5,515 bases of DNA from NCBI GenBank assembly GCA_903823545.1, contig CAIJTL010000323.1:1-5515 (forward strand), given 5' to 3'. Source of the stretch: an uncultured Planctomycetaceae bacterium. GTDB taxonomy: Bacteria; Planctomycetota; Planctomycetia; Planctomycetales; Planctomycetaceae. Each line of letters opens with the position of its first letter. Positions within the stretch are counted from its first letter, which is position 1. Of this stretch, positions 1-5,386 are shown one piece after another. A program made the position numbers and the translations under genes. The notes under the pieces were generated by a model. It did not search any database. It was not told where the DNA came from and worked only from the letters and a program-made list of their open reading frames with translations.

Positions 1-16
1 CGTCCATCGAAGGCTC

Positions 17-625
17 CTATTCCAACTCAGAACGAGCGCTCATTTCAAAACGATACGAAGTCAGGTTTAAGCCAAACGGAACAAGCCAATTCGGGACAGG
101 ATTTCCTAAGCCGGTCGATGGGGCAGTTTGATCAACGATCGGAAAACAGAGTGTCACGACAATTTCGTTGGGGCCGGGAGCGGTTCCTGTTCGATTGCAG
201 GTGAGGGTGTTGTCTCCTCGACGAGCGATGTTTAATCCTCGTTCAATGACCACCAGAACGTTGGCGCGACTGGGGTTATCCGAGAGTCCGTTTTGACGAA
301 CTTCTAGATTGAAAACGTTGAGTACCGAATCCATCGCCATTGCAATTTGGTCGGCAATGTCGTCGTTGTTGGTTGGGTCGTAGTTCCCAACCGAGTTGTT
401 GTCGAATGCGACGGTCGCACCCCAACCTTTGGCTCCTTCGCGAACTCCTTCGTTGACGGCGTGTGCTCCATTTTCAATGACGAGCGCGAGGAAGCCGAAT
501 TCAAAAATCGCGAGGAATGCCGTGAATAGCACCGGCATCGCAATGATGAACTCCAACACGACTGCTCCGCGCCGTGCGTCGTGGCGTCGAAGCGATTTCG
601 TCGTTGATCGAGCGATGCGGTGCAT
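17..625 (-). CDS. TadE-like minor pseudopilin
   Basis: A 202-residue protein of the TadE family, the minor pseudopilins that join Flp pilin in tight-adherence pili at the inner membrane and periplasm. The N-terminus is basic, followed by Arg-Arg-Gly20 and AVVLEF, with Glu25 at +5 after the Gly. This matches the Flp/TadE prepilin peptidase site (G, four residues, E, aromatic). A hydrophobic helix spans about residues 21-50. The rest is a soluble domain with Cys143 and Cys160 that could pair in the periplasm. I chose the ATG at 625 because it puts a basic leader directly before the cleavage motif; an upstream in-frame ATG at 736 would run into the pilin gene. The Shine-Dalgarno is weak (GAG six bases upstream). 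It follows the Flp gene by 46 bases, so the two are probably co-transcribed. Its C-terminal half (CN.TG, later VVTLC.P) resembles the TadE-like protein at 1409-2383, suggesting paralogues. Family assignment is firm; the exact role is inferred. Confidence 0.88.
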   Translation of the reverse strand: MHRIARSTTKSLRRHDARRGAVVLEFIIAMPVLFTAFLAIFEFGFLALVIENGAHAVNEGVREGAKGWGATVAFDNNSVGNYDPTNNDDIADQIAMAMDSVLNVFNLEVRQNGLSDNPSRANVLVVIERGLNIARRGDNTLTCNRTGTAPGPNEIVVTLCFPIVDQTAPSTGLGNPVPNWLVPFGLNLTSYRFEMSARSELE

Positions 626-671
626 GGCAGTCTCAGTAATACCGAAGCGAAAGCAACGGGCACATTTCAGA

Positions 672-851
672 TCAAATAATCGCGTTGATTGCGTTGGCAA
701 GGTCTTGCAGTTCGTTGACCAGTGCCACTCGAACAACGGCCAAGCCGACGATCACGCCAATACCGACGATCGTGACCAACAAGATGTACTCAACAAAAAT
801 GGACCCGCGTCGAGCGACCGCTGGCCGTTTGCGGTGACGGAGAGAAAGCAT
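672..851 (-). CDS. Flp-type prepilin
   Basis: A 59-residue protein with the layout of Flp prepilins, the major subunits of tight-adherence pili. A basic leader (MLSLRHRKRPAVARR) ends at Gly16 and is followed by SIFVEY, so Glu21-Tyr22 sit at +5/+6. This is the hallmark Flp processing site for a TadV/CpaA-type peptidase. A hydrophobic helix of about 25 residues follows, then a short tail ending AINAII. The mature peptide would be 43 residues, within the usual Flp size range. The start at 851 is supported by GAGG seven bases upstream and by the class III leader layout. The frame stays open upstream to about 1307, but that stretch is basic and low in complexity and does not look like protein. It lies upstream of the TadE gene in the same direction and is the first gene of the leftward unit. 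It could alternatively be a minor Flp-like pseudopilin rather than the main subunit. Confidence 0.85.
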   Translation of the reverse strand: MLSLRHRKRPAVARRGSIFVEYILLVTIVGIGVIVGLAVVRVALVNELQDLANAINAII

Positions 852-1408
852 GAAACACCTCGCTGGGGAGAATGAGCGTGGAAAAGCAGTCAGCGAGCGA
901 TGAAAGCAATCGACGTGCCGAGAGCTTTGGGCCTGTGATGGGCCGTTATGTGGGGAATCGCCGGCGGGGATCATGGGTTTGTGTGACGCGATACGCCTTG
1001 GTGGCGATTGTCTTCTTTGAAAGACGATAGCCCGTGTTTTCTCGATAATTACGAGCCTTAAGCGAAAGGCCGTGCGATGTGATTTAACACAGGGGTTCGG
1101 TATCGAGTGATCGGTCGGAATCGAGCATTTTGGGTTTGGTGATGTAAACCCCTGGATGCAGTTGTTTCTGTGTTTGCGAAGTGGTTTACGTGGCTGTCGA
1201 TTGAGTAGAGAGTGAAATCGTCGACGAGTAAGTCGGTTTAAATTGGAGCAATAAGGAGGTTGCTCGCACGTTGAAAACGAGCCTTGCTGAATACTTCGTG
1301 GTTTCATTTGTGATAGGGAGTGGCTCGGTTGCGCAAACCGCAGTCATTACGGGTGCTCACGGCACGAATGCTGCATTGTGAGATGAGATCACATTCGGAA
1401 TCTCGCCC
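852..1408. other. divergent intergenic region between the two pilus gene groups
   Basis: This 557-base stretch separates the leftward flp-tadE pair from the rightward tadE-tadG-lipoprotein group, so promoters for both should lie here. I could not identify convincing -35/-10 pairs. One small hairpin is visible: gggttt at 1132-1137 pairs with aaaccc at 1146-1151 around an 8-base loop. A strong Shine-Dalgarno (aaggaggt, 1253-1260) stands upstream of a short TTG-initiated frame described separately. The minus frame is open through much of the region but encodes an Arg/Pro/Ser-rich sequence with no recognisable domain. I treat that as chance. Confidence 0.6.
1271..1381 (+). CDS. candidate small ORF, 36 residues, unknown
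   Basis: A TTG-initiated frame of 36 codons ending in TGA at 1379-1381. It is preceded by aaggaggt at 1253-1260, a perfect anti-16S match, but with a longer than usual gap of about 10-11 bases. The peptide would begin MKTSLAEYFVVSFVIGSG, with a mildly hydrophobic stretch at about residues 7-17, and end in a Thr/Ala/Gly-rich tail. The Ala-Glu-Tyr followed by hydrophobic residues is faintly reminiscent of an Flp N-terminus, but there is no Gly processing site. It ends 27 bases before the TadE-like gene, so it could be a leader peptide or a degenerate pilin. It may also be chance. I do not recognise it. Confidence 0.25.
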   Translation: MKTSLAEYFVVSFVIGSGSVAQTAVITGAHGTNAAL

Positions 1409-2383
1409 ATGATGCGCTCACGAATCACCGCTGCCTCAGTTCCGCTTGATTGGTTCAACCAGTCGAGGCGACGTGGCGTTGCTGTTGTCGAGTTAATCAT
1501 TTGGCTTCCGGTCCTGATGACCGCATTGATGGCGGTTGTCGAGTTCGCGCTCATGCAACAAGTCAATCAGCAGGTGAACTTGGCAAGTCGCTATGGTGCG
1601 AAGATCGCCTCTGAAGTGACTCGCGCATTTGCCACATCACCCAACCTAAGTGACATCAATCAAACAGCGACGGTTAATAATCTGCAGAGTCGCATCGACA
1701 CGTTTCTCGCGAACGCTGGATTGACGGCGTCATCTGAGGTTCGACTTGAACACAACGCCTGTGTGAATAATCCGCTGCAAGTTGATACGGCGACTCCTTG
1801 CACTTGCAACGCTACGGGGCCGGGAACTCTGCCTGCCGGAGAGCCGCCACAAGGAGAGGCCTATGTTCGTGTCACTGTCTGTGTTCCGTTAACGGGCAAT
1901 GTGCCGAATTTACTAAGTACGCTCGGGTTCGATATCACCGATCGAATTGTGCGGCATTCAACCAACTATCGGGTGGAAACGAATAACTCTGCTCCTTCAC
2001 CAGTGATTCGTCTCCAATCGCTTCCCGCTGGAGTGACGTTTGGCGTTGGCGGGCCAGTCCCGGTGACGACTCCTCCTTCAACGTTAATTCGGCTCGATGT
2101 TAATCGTGCGATCGCACCCGATCCGATCAGTTTGAGCTTTGATGGGAGCTTAACGACCGACTTGGAAACTCCGTTAGCGGGATTGACGCTGACCTGGACG
2201 AAGACAGGAGTTCCTTCCAGTGGGCCGACTGCTGGGACGACCTTCAACGCCAACTTTGATGTGCCGAACAACATCTTCCCGATTGATCCCGACACCGTAC
2301 ATTTCGTGCAATTGACCGCCACTGATCCGTGCGGCGGTACGTTCTCTCGCTCGTTGTCGATTTTGGTGAGGCGGGTGAACTGA
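1409..2383 (+). CDS. TadE-like pseudopilin with C-terminal PKD-like domain
   Basis: A 324-residue TadE-family protein, longer than the roughly 150-200 residues I expect for the family. A basic leader ends Arg-Arg-Arg-Gly23, followed by VAVVEL with Glu28 at +5, the prepilin peptidase motif. A hydrophobic helix spans about 24-50. Residues 60-190 match the minus-strand TadE of this window, including C.CN.TG (Cys131, Cys133) and VRVTVCVP (Cys158). After a Pro/Thr-rich linker (about 205-226), residues 227-320 look like a PKD/Ig-type beta-sandwich: LSFDGSLTTD, LTWTKTG, then VQLTATDPCGG and SRSLSILV. This extra domain is presumably surface or periplasmic and could bind partners. The start at 1409 is the first of two adjacent ATGs and the only one giving a proper leader; the Shine-Dalgarno is poor. 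The stop overlaps the next start (TGATG), implying translational coupling to the TadG-like gene. Confidence 0.85.
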   Translation: MMRSRITAASVPLDWFNQSRRRGVAVVELIIWLPVLMTALMAVVEFALMQQVNQQVNLASRYGAKIASEVTRAFATSPNLSDINQTATVNNLQSRIDTFLANAGLTASSEVRLEHNACVNNPLQVDTATPCTCNATGPGTLPAGEPPQGEAYVRVTVCVPLTGNVPNLLSTLGFDITDRIVRHSTNYRVETNNSAPSPVIRLQSLPAGVTFGVGGPVPVTTPPSTLIRLDVNRAIAPDPISLSFDGSLTTDLETPLAGLTLTWTKTGVPSSGPTAGTTFNANFDVPNNIFPIDPDTVHFVQLTATDPCGGTFSRSLSILVRRVN

Positions 2384-3651
2384 TGAAAAATAAGTTGCCG
2401 ACAACCTCGTCCAATTCTTTGCGTCGTGGGATCGCCACGATTTGGGTGTTGGCTTCAATGCCCGTTGTGCTGACCTTGTTAGTGATGCTCATTGATTCGG
2501 GGAATCTTTGGGTTGCTCGCGCTGAGTTAAAAAATGCTCTCGATGCGGCGGCTTTATCGGGAGCTAAGACTTGGGGTGAAGGTGGAGGCACGTTGCAAAC
2601 GAGGTTTGATGCACAAGACGCATTCAATACCAACACGATTCTGGGGACTCAGTATTCTTTGTCGACTTCGGAGGGGGCGTGCTCGAACGGCAATCCATCG
2701 CCGTCGGCAACGGCTGACGTTTTGCTAGGCACAATTACGGACGGTGTTGGTGGCTATACCTTTGATTGTTCCGGCACACCGGGTTGTATTGTGGGAGCTT
2801 TTAGTGTTGTTTTTGCGGTCGATACGACACAGGTCTGTCCGACTGATCCGACGACCGCCGACACATTCACGCGGCTTTCGGCCTATCGGATCGAATCGTT
2901 CACCGGTCCAGCGGGATCGACATTGAACAGCGTGACGCTCAACGTGGGTGGAATGCAGATTCGTCGTTCAAACAACACTGTTGTTGCGGATGATGGCACA
3001 TTCGATTTTCGACCTCCGCCACCTGCGGCTGATGTGAATTCAGGTTTCTTTCCACCAGCCGTGTACTACTTCGGAGCGGCACCTGCGACCAATGGTACGC
3101 TGACTCTGTCGAGTTGTGGGCTGTTCCCCTTCACGACAGGGCTGACGTCAGCCAATCACGGGGCGACATCGAATACGACACCAACATCTTTGACATGGTC
3201 GTTCGCCGGATTTAATCCCGGCGATGTTTTTGTGTTCGGAGTTGACTCGGACGACGTCGGTCCACAAGGGGCGAACGGTGATGACACCAGCAACGGAACC
3301 TCGGTGCAAGATTTCGGTGGAGACTTCGGAACCGATACTGGAGCTGCGCTGCCTAAAACGGAAACCGGAGCAACCGTGACCGTGAATATCAGCGGTTCTT
3401 CAGTCAGCGGGACATTGACCCGCATTAGTGCCAATCGGTCGGAAGTCACTTTGTCCGGTGTGCTTACTGGTGGAAGTGCATTTGGTGTGCGAGCTCGTAA
3501 GACCGTTTCAGTGCCAAGCGTTGCTAGCACGTTTTTGGGGCTCGCGGTGAACCCCTACCAAGTCACCTCGCAGTCGTATGCACGCTATGCCTGTTCGAGT
3601 GGTCCACCGCAATTGGTTCACGTCAATACCTACACCTGTGCTTGTCCGTAA
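2383..3651 (+). CDS. TadG-like pilus assembly protein with large beta-rich insert
   Basis: A 422-residue protein of the TadG type, an inner-membrane-anchored accessory protein of Tad/Flp machines. Residues 14-16 (Arg-Arg-Gly) precede IATIWVLASMPVVLTLLVMLID, a single hydrophobic helix at about 17-38. The TadG signature follows: DSGNLWVARAEL and KNALDAAALSGA at about 38-61. Unlike the TadE proteins there is no Glu at +5 after the Gly, so leader cleavage is doubtful. The C-terminal part (TFLGLAVNPYQVTSQSYARYAC) also resembles TadG ends and carries a Cys-rich terminus (TCACP). Between them, roughly residues 130-360, lies a Gly/Thr/Asp-rich beta-type region with FGVDSDDVG and a long acidic Gly stretch, possibly metal-binding. 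The start at 2383 overlaps the preceding stop (TGATG); an in-frame ATG at 2329 would lie deep in the upstream gene. GGGTGA at 2373-2378 can serve as ribosome site. Family confident; the insert is unidentified. Confidence 0.8.
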   Translation: MKNKLPTTSSNSLRRGIATIWVLASMPVVLTLLVMLIDSGNLWVARAELKNALDAAALSGAKTWGEGGGTLQTRFDAQDAFNTNTILGTQYSLSTSEGACSNGNPSPSATADVLLGTITDGVGGYTFDCSGTPGCIVGAFSVVFAVDTTQVCPTDPTTADTFTRLSAYRIESFTGPAGSTLNSVTLNVGGMQIRRSNNTVVADDGTFDFRPPPPAADVNSGFFPPAVYYFGAAPATNGTLTLSSCGLFPFTTGLTSANHGATSNTTPTSLTWSFAGFNPGDVFVFGVDSDDVGPQGANGDDTSNGTSVQDFGGDFGTDTGAALPKTETGATVTVNISGSSVSGTLTRISANRSEVTLSGVLTGGSAFGVRARKTVSVPSVASTFLGLAVNPYQVTSQSYARYACSSGPPQLVHVNTYTCACP

Positions 3652-3660
3652 AACCAACCT

Positions 3661-3689
3661 CAGAGACCTGTTGATCTAACGGTCTCCTG
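3661..3689 (+). terminator. small hairpin after the TadG-like gene
   Basis: gagacc (3663-3668) pairs with ggtctc (3681-3686) around a 12-base loop. It sits 11 bases after the TadG-like stop and before the lipoprotein gene. No T-run follows, so it is a poor intrinsic terminator and might instead be a processing or attenuation stem. Low confidence. Confidence 0.22.
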
Positions 3690-3732
3690 GCTCAACTGAA
3701 TGATGAAGTCGATTGATGAGAGGACTTAAGTA

Positions 3733-4230
3733 ATGGCCCAATGTCTCGCTTCAAGCAACCAGTTTCGCAAGGCTCATCGTTGGTCTGCCGCCTTGTGCCT
3801 GTTGTTGGTCGTGACAGTCAGTGGATGCAACCAGACTCCACAGGAAGCGGTTTTGGGACGCTGGTACAACGGCGACATGTCGTTGCGGTTTCGGCCCAAC
3901 GGGACGGTTGTTTGGAATACTCGTCAAGGGATGGCTCAAGGGAAGTACTCGTTCGTAGGTGACGTACCGCGATGGGCGTCAGACAGTACAACTGTCCGAG
4001 TTCGCTTAGATGTGACGCGGAACGGACAGGCGATTCAGCCGACCTTGGACTTACAGTTTGTGGGGGCCGATCGGCTCCGAGTCATTCCGGGAGCACAGGC
4101 TCAAACGCGAGCGACCGATCGACTGCAAGCGGTCCTAAAGCGTGCCCAATCAGAGTCAGAAACCGCAACTGCCGTGGCAACTCCCGCTCTACCAAATCGT
4201 GCGACAGCCGGAGTTCGTGGGCTGAGGTGA
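3733..4230 (+). CDS. small lipoprotein with lipocalin-like beta domain
   Basis: A 165-residue predicted lipoprotein. The basic N-terminus (FRKAHRW) is followed by a hydrophobic segment (ALCLLLVVTV, about 20-29) and the lipobox V-S-G-Cys32, so Cys32 would be lipidated. Asn at +2 does not suggest inner-membrane retention by the enterobacterial rule. Residues 36-117 read as a short beta-barrel-like module of the 'Gly-x-Trp ... Phe-x-x-Asn-Gly-Thr' type: LGRWYNGDMSLRFRPNGTVVW, then MAQGKYSFVGD. This resembles lipocalin-like stress or assembly lipoproteins. The tail (120-165) is Ala/Thr/Arg-rich and probably disordered. The ATG at 3733 is preceded by gagagga with about 8 bases spacing. It lies 81 bases after the TadG-like gene in the same direction and may belong to that unit, but the sequence shows no specific pilus function. 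It is not a TadD-type TPR protein. Confidence 0.75.
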   Translation: MAQCLASSNQFRKAHRWSAALCLLLVVTVSGCNQTPQEAVLGRWYNGDMSLRFRPNGTVVWNTRQGMAQGKYSFVGDVPRWASDSTTVRVRLDVTRNGQAIQPTLDLQFVGADRLRVIPGAQAQTRATDRLQAVLKRAQSESETATAVATPALPNRATAGVRGLR

Positions 4231-4263
4231 TCGGTTTGATGAATCCTGTGAGTGTCGAGTTCA

Positions 4264-4280
4264 TGCAATCCTGCATTGCA
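4264..4280. terminator. short hairpin between convergent units
   Basis: tgcaat (4264-4269) and attgca (4275-4280) form a perfect 6-bp stem with a 5-base loop. It lies between the end of the rightward lipoprotein gene and the 3' end of the leftward tRNA-like array. There is no flanking T-run, so a terminator role for either direction is only a possibility. Confidence 0.22.
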
Positions 4281-4304
4281 AGCAGCCACCGCACTCAGAA
4301 AAGG

Positions 4305-4375
4305 TGTCCCCGCCAGGAATCGAACCTGGTCCGCGACCTTCGCAGAGTCGCGTGCATCCATCACACCCCGAGGAC
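4305..4375 (-). tRNA. degenerate tRNA-Arg(GCG)-like gene
   Basis: Reading the minus strand, GTCCTCG (4375-4369) pairs over 7 bp with CGGGGAC (4312-4306). The anticodon arm is CGACT, loop CTGCGAA, GGTCG. The T arm is CCAGG, loop TTCGATT, CCTGG, perfect. Variable loop is 4 bases. The anticodon is GCG (Arg, CGC/CGT), unusual because bacteria normally read these codons with ACG. Base 73 is A, and C35 and A20 (after G18G19) are arginine identity bases in well-studied systems. Odd features: positions 8-9 are GG rather than T8; the D loop is only 7 bases with A14 and A21 replaced by G and T; no CCA is encoded, the gene being followed by CCTTTT. It is a real tRNA fold with a damaged tertiary core, so a standard search may score it low or call it a pseudogene. 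It is the last member of the array in transcription order. Confidence 0.75.
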
Positions 4376-4377
4376 AA

Positions 4378-4437
4378 ATTGAGTCGAGATCAGAGAGTCG
4401 AGAGCCATACAAGCATGCCTTGCTCTCGACTCTCGAC
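4378..4437. repeat. palindromic spacer 1 of the tRNA-like array
   Basis: The 70-base spacer 4376-4445 is made of copies of gagtcgaga (4381-4389 and 4395-4403) and their complement. A perfect 13-base inverted repeat joins 4393-4405 to 4422-4434 with a 16-base loop. The 12-base word attgagtcgaga (4378-4389) stands two bases outside the 5' end of the tRNA-like gene at 4305-4375. The same word stands one base outside the next one, at 4518-4529. The hairpin could guide processing between the RNAs or be a dispersed intergenic palindrome. Confidence 0.8.
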
Positions 4438-4445
4438 TTTTCCAA

Positions 4446-4516
4446 TACCCCGCCAAGGAATCGAACCTTGTCTCTCGGTTTAGAAGACCGAGGTGCGTCC
4501 GGCACACTCGCGGAGC
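4446..4516 (-). tRNA. degenerate tRNA-Arg(TCT)-like gene
   Basis: On the minus strand GCTCCGC (4516-4510) pairs with GCGGGGT (4453-4447), with wobble at 1-72 and 3-70. The anticodon arm TCGGT, loop CTTCTAA, ACCGA gives anticodon TCT (Arg, AGA); this loop is that of normal bacterial tRNA-Arg(TCT). The T arm CAAGG, TTCGATT, CCTTG is perfect and the variable loop has 4 bases. A73, C35, T36 and A20 fit arginine identity. As in its neighbour, the D stem is GTGT/GCAC with a 7-base loop that keeps GG and A20 but has G14 and C21; position 8 is G instead of T. G14-C21 could pair, giving a 5-bp D stem with a 5-base loop. No CCA is encoded (TTGG follows base 73). The matching departures in two genes suggest a shared non-canonical design rather than random decay. 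Confidence 0.78.
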
Positions 4517-4517
4517 G

Positions 4518-4583
4518 ATTGAGTCGAGAGACTAGAGTCCAAAATTGAGAGCAACTCTGTTCCGTCTTCCTCACGACTCTCGA
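4518..4583. repeat. palindromic spacer 2 of the tRNA-like array
   Basis: This 75-base spacer (4517-4591) begins with the same 12-base word attgagtcgaga (4518-4529) as spacer 1. It ends with the inverse word cgactctcga (4574-4583) shortly before the 3' end of the tRNA-Trp-like gene. tcgagag (4524-4530) can pair with ctctcga (4577-4583). The two copies of the 12-base word are exactly 140 bases apart, setting the period of the array. Confidence 0.72.
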
Positions 4584-4591
4584 TTCCCCAC

Positions 4592-4661
4592 CGACGTCGT
4601 GAGGAGTCAAACCCCATCGAGCGGTTTTGGAGGCCGCTTGATCTCCCAGGAGCACACCGCC
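4592..4661 (-). tRNA. degenerate tRNA-Trp(CCA)-like gene
   Basis: On the minus strand GGCGGTG (4661-4655) pairs with CGACGTC (4599-4593) at six of seven positions; 5-68 is G-A. The anticodon region GCGGC, loop CTCCAAA, ACCGC gives anticodon CCA (Trp, TGG) with one mismatch at 31-39. The T arm is TGGGG, loop TTTGACT, CCTCA with one wobble. Discriminator G73 and the CCA anticodon are recognised features of bacterial tRNA-Trp. The D arm is the weakest of the array: one base shorter than in the Arg-like genes, with only a poor stem around TGGGA. No CCA tail is encoded. It lies nearest the 3' end of the HNH gene. It may be a non-canonical tRNA or a pseudogene; isoacceptor call moderate. Confidence 0.6.
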
Positions 4662-4668
4662 GAAATCA

Positions 4669-4768
4669 ATTACGAATGACGAAACCCAAATGACGAATAC
4701 TGTGTCACGCAAAACCAGCGACGCTCAACGAATCGCTTCGTCATTGGGTACTTCGTCATTCGTCATTA
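4669..4768. repeat. imperfect inverted repeat after the HNH gene
   Basis: The left arm 4669-4698 (acgaatgacgaa, accc, aatgacgaa) faces a right arm 4737-4768. Paired blocks are 12 bp (4672-4683 with 4752-4763), 4 bp (4684-4687 with 4746-4749) and 9 bp (4689-4697 with 4737-4745), with a loop of about 39 bases. The right arm runs into the HNH stop codon (4766-4768), so the transcript would fold directly after translation ends. The repeated word tgacgaa suggests a dispersed intergenic repeat family. It could act as a terminator, a transcript stabiliser or a relic of insertion. Confidence 0.75.
4733..4745. repeat. 13-base direct repeat, copy at the 3' side of HNH
   Basis: tcgcttcgtcatt occurs here and again at 5433-5445, exactly 700 bases away, on either side of the HNH gene. 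Here it overlaps the right arm of the inverted repeat. It could be a duplicated target or boundary of an inserted cassette, or two members of the local repeat family. Confidence 0.6.
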
Positions 4769-5359
4769 GCGCAGCTCGACGCTCCAGTACGCCTCGCTGA
4801 GAAACCGTGACCAGCTCTCAATGCGAACCTCCGGCGAAGCGAAGAACGCACGCCACGCCGGTTGAGCGGGCTTGTGCATCAAGCGCAAGCCCGCTTGGCC
4901 TGGAGTCCGGCTTGACTTGAACGCATTGCACTCCACGCAAGCCAGAACGCAGTTCGTCCAGCTCGTCACGCCACCCTGCGAGCGCGGGATGACGTGGTCG
5001 ATGGTCAGCTCATCGCTGCCCGGCTGGTCGCCACAATACTGGCAAGTGAAGCGATCTCGCTTGAACAAGTTTCGCCGAGAAAACGTCACCACTTGCCGAG
5101 GCAGCCGGTCGTAGTGAGTCAATGTCACGACCTCCGGCACGCGCAGTCGGATGCGGCCCGCTTGAATGAACTGCTCACCGTCGCTCGGCCGCAACGCCGA
5201 CCAGTCCTCCCACGAGTACTGCTGAAAATCGCTTGGATCGACCACGCGAGCCGCACCGCTGAAGACCTTCACCAGCGCGCGAGCCACGGTGGAAATCGTG
5301 ATCGGCTGCCAGTTCCGGTTCAGCACCAGAGTCGGTCGAGTGATCGTCGCCACGGACAT
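4766..5359 (-). CDS. HNH endonuclease-domain protein
   Basis: A 197-residue protein of the stand-alone HNH family. Residues 11-41 (LVLNRNWQPI, then ARALVKVFSGAARVV) form the typical N-terminal module of this family. The nuclease core spans about 98-150: Cys106-x-x-Cys109, then TIDHVIPRSQGG with Asp121-His122, W-x-N136, and Cys141-x-x-Cys144-Asn145. The four cysteines should bind zinc; His122 and Asn145 are the expected metal/catalytic residues, so it looks active. There is no RuvC or other domain, so it is not IscB or Cas9. I chose the ATG at 5359, preceded by aaggagg four bases upstream, over an in-frame ATG at 5416 whose extra 19 residues derive from repeat DNA. It is embedded on the same strand between a tRNA at the right edge and three tRNA-like genes, in the manner of nucleases carried in tRNA arrays. 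Substrate unknown; relatives are common and their cellular role is generally unclear. Confidence 0.9.
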   Translation of the reverse strand: MSVATITRPTLVLNRNWQPITISTVARALVKVFSGAARVVDPSDFQQYSWEDWSALRPSDGEQFIQAGRIRLRVPEVVTLTHYDRLPRQVVTFSRRNLFKRDRFTCQYCGDQPGSDELTIDHVIPRSQGGVTSWTNCVLACVECNAFKSSRTPGQAGLRLMHKPAQPAWRAFFASPEVRIESWSRFLSEAYWSVELR

Positions 5360-5363
5360 GATG

Positions 5364-5376
5364 CCTCCTTCGGAGG
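5364..5376 (-). promoter_or_regulatory. Shine-Dalgarno-sequestering hairpin of the HNH gene
   Basis: In the transcript CCUCC-GAA-GGAGG forms a perfect 5-bp stem with a 3-base loop, and the GGAGG arm is the ribosome binding site of the HNH gene, four bases before its ATG. Translation would be blocked while the stem is closed. This could keep nuclease levels low or allow control by temperature or a factor. The stem is short, so the effect is inferred. Confidence 0.5.
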
Positions 5377-5386
5377 AAATCCGAAT

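Noticed and set aside
396..875. Plus-strand 159-residue frame
   Set aside because: It is antisense to the TadE and Flp genes, which have clear motifs; its composition is not protein-like.
852..1307. Long minus-strand open frame extending the Flp gene upstream to 211 residues
   Set aside because: The extra 152 residues are Arg/Pro/Ser-rich without any domain, and the pilin has its own start with Shine-Dalgarno and a proper leader at 851.
4305..4375. Intrinsic terminator formed by CCTTTT after the Arg(GCG)-like gene
   Set aside because: The T-run is only four bases and the preceding stem is the tRNA acceptor arm, so it is not a clear terminator.
4305..4661. CRISPR array
   Set aside because: Period is about 140 bases and the repeated units are tRNA folds, not short identical direct repeats with unique spacers; no cas gene is present.
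4101..4712. Minus-strand 203-residue frame and plus-strand 98-residue frame (4252-4548)
   Set aside because: Both run through the tRNA-like genes. Their 'NRTWS/NRTLS' type segments are translations of T arms, a common source of spurious proteins.
4766..5359. IscB/HEARO-type RNA-guided nuclease
   Set aside because: The protein is 197 residues with a lone HNH core and no RuvC or bridge-helix region, and the adjacent RNAs fold as tRNAs.
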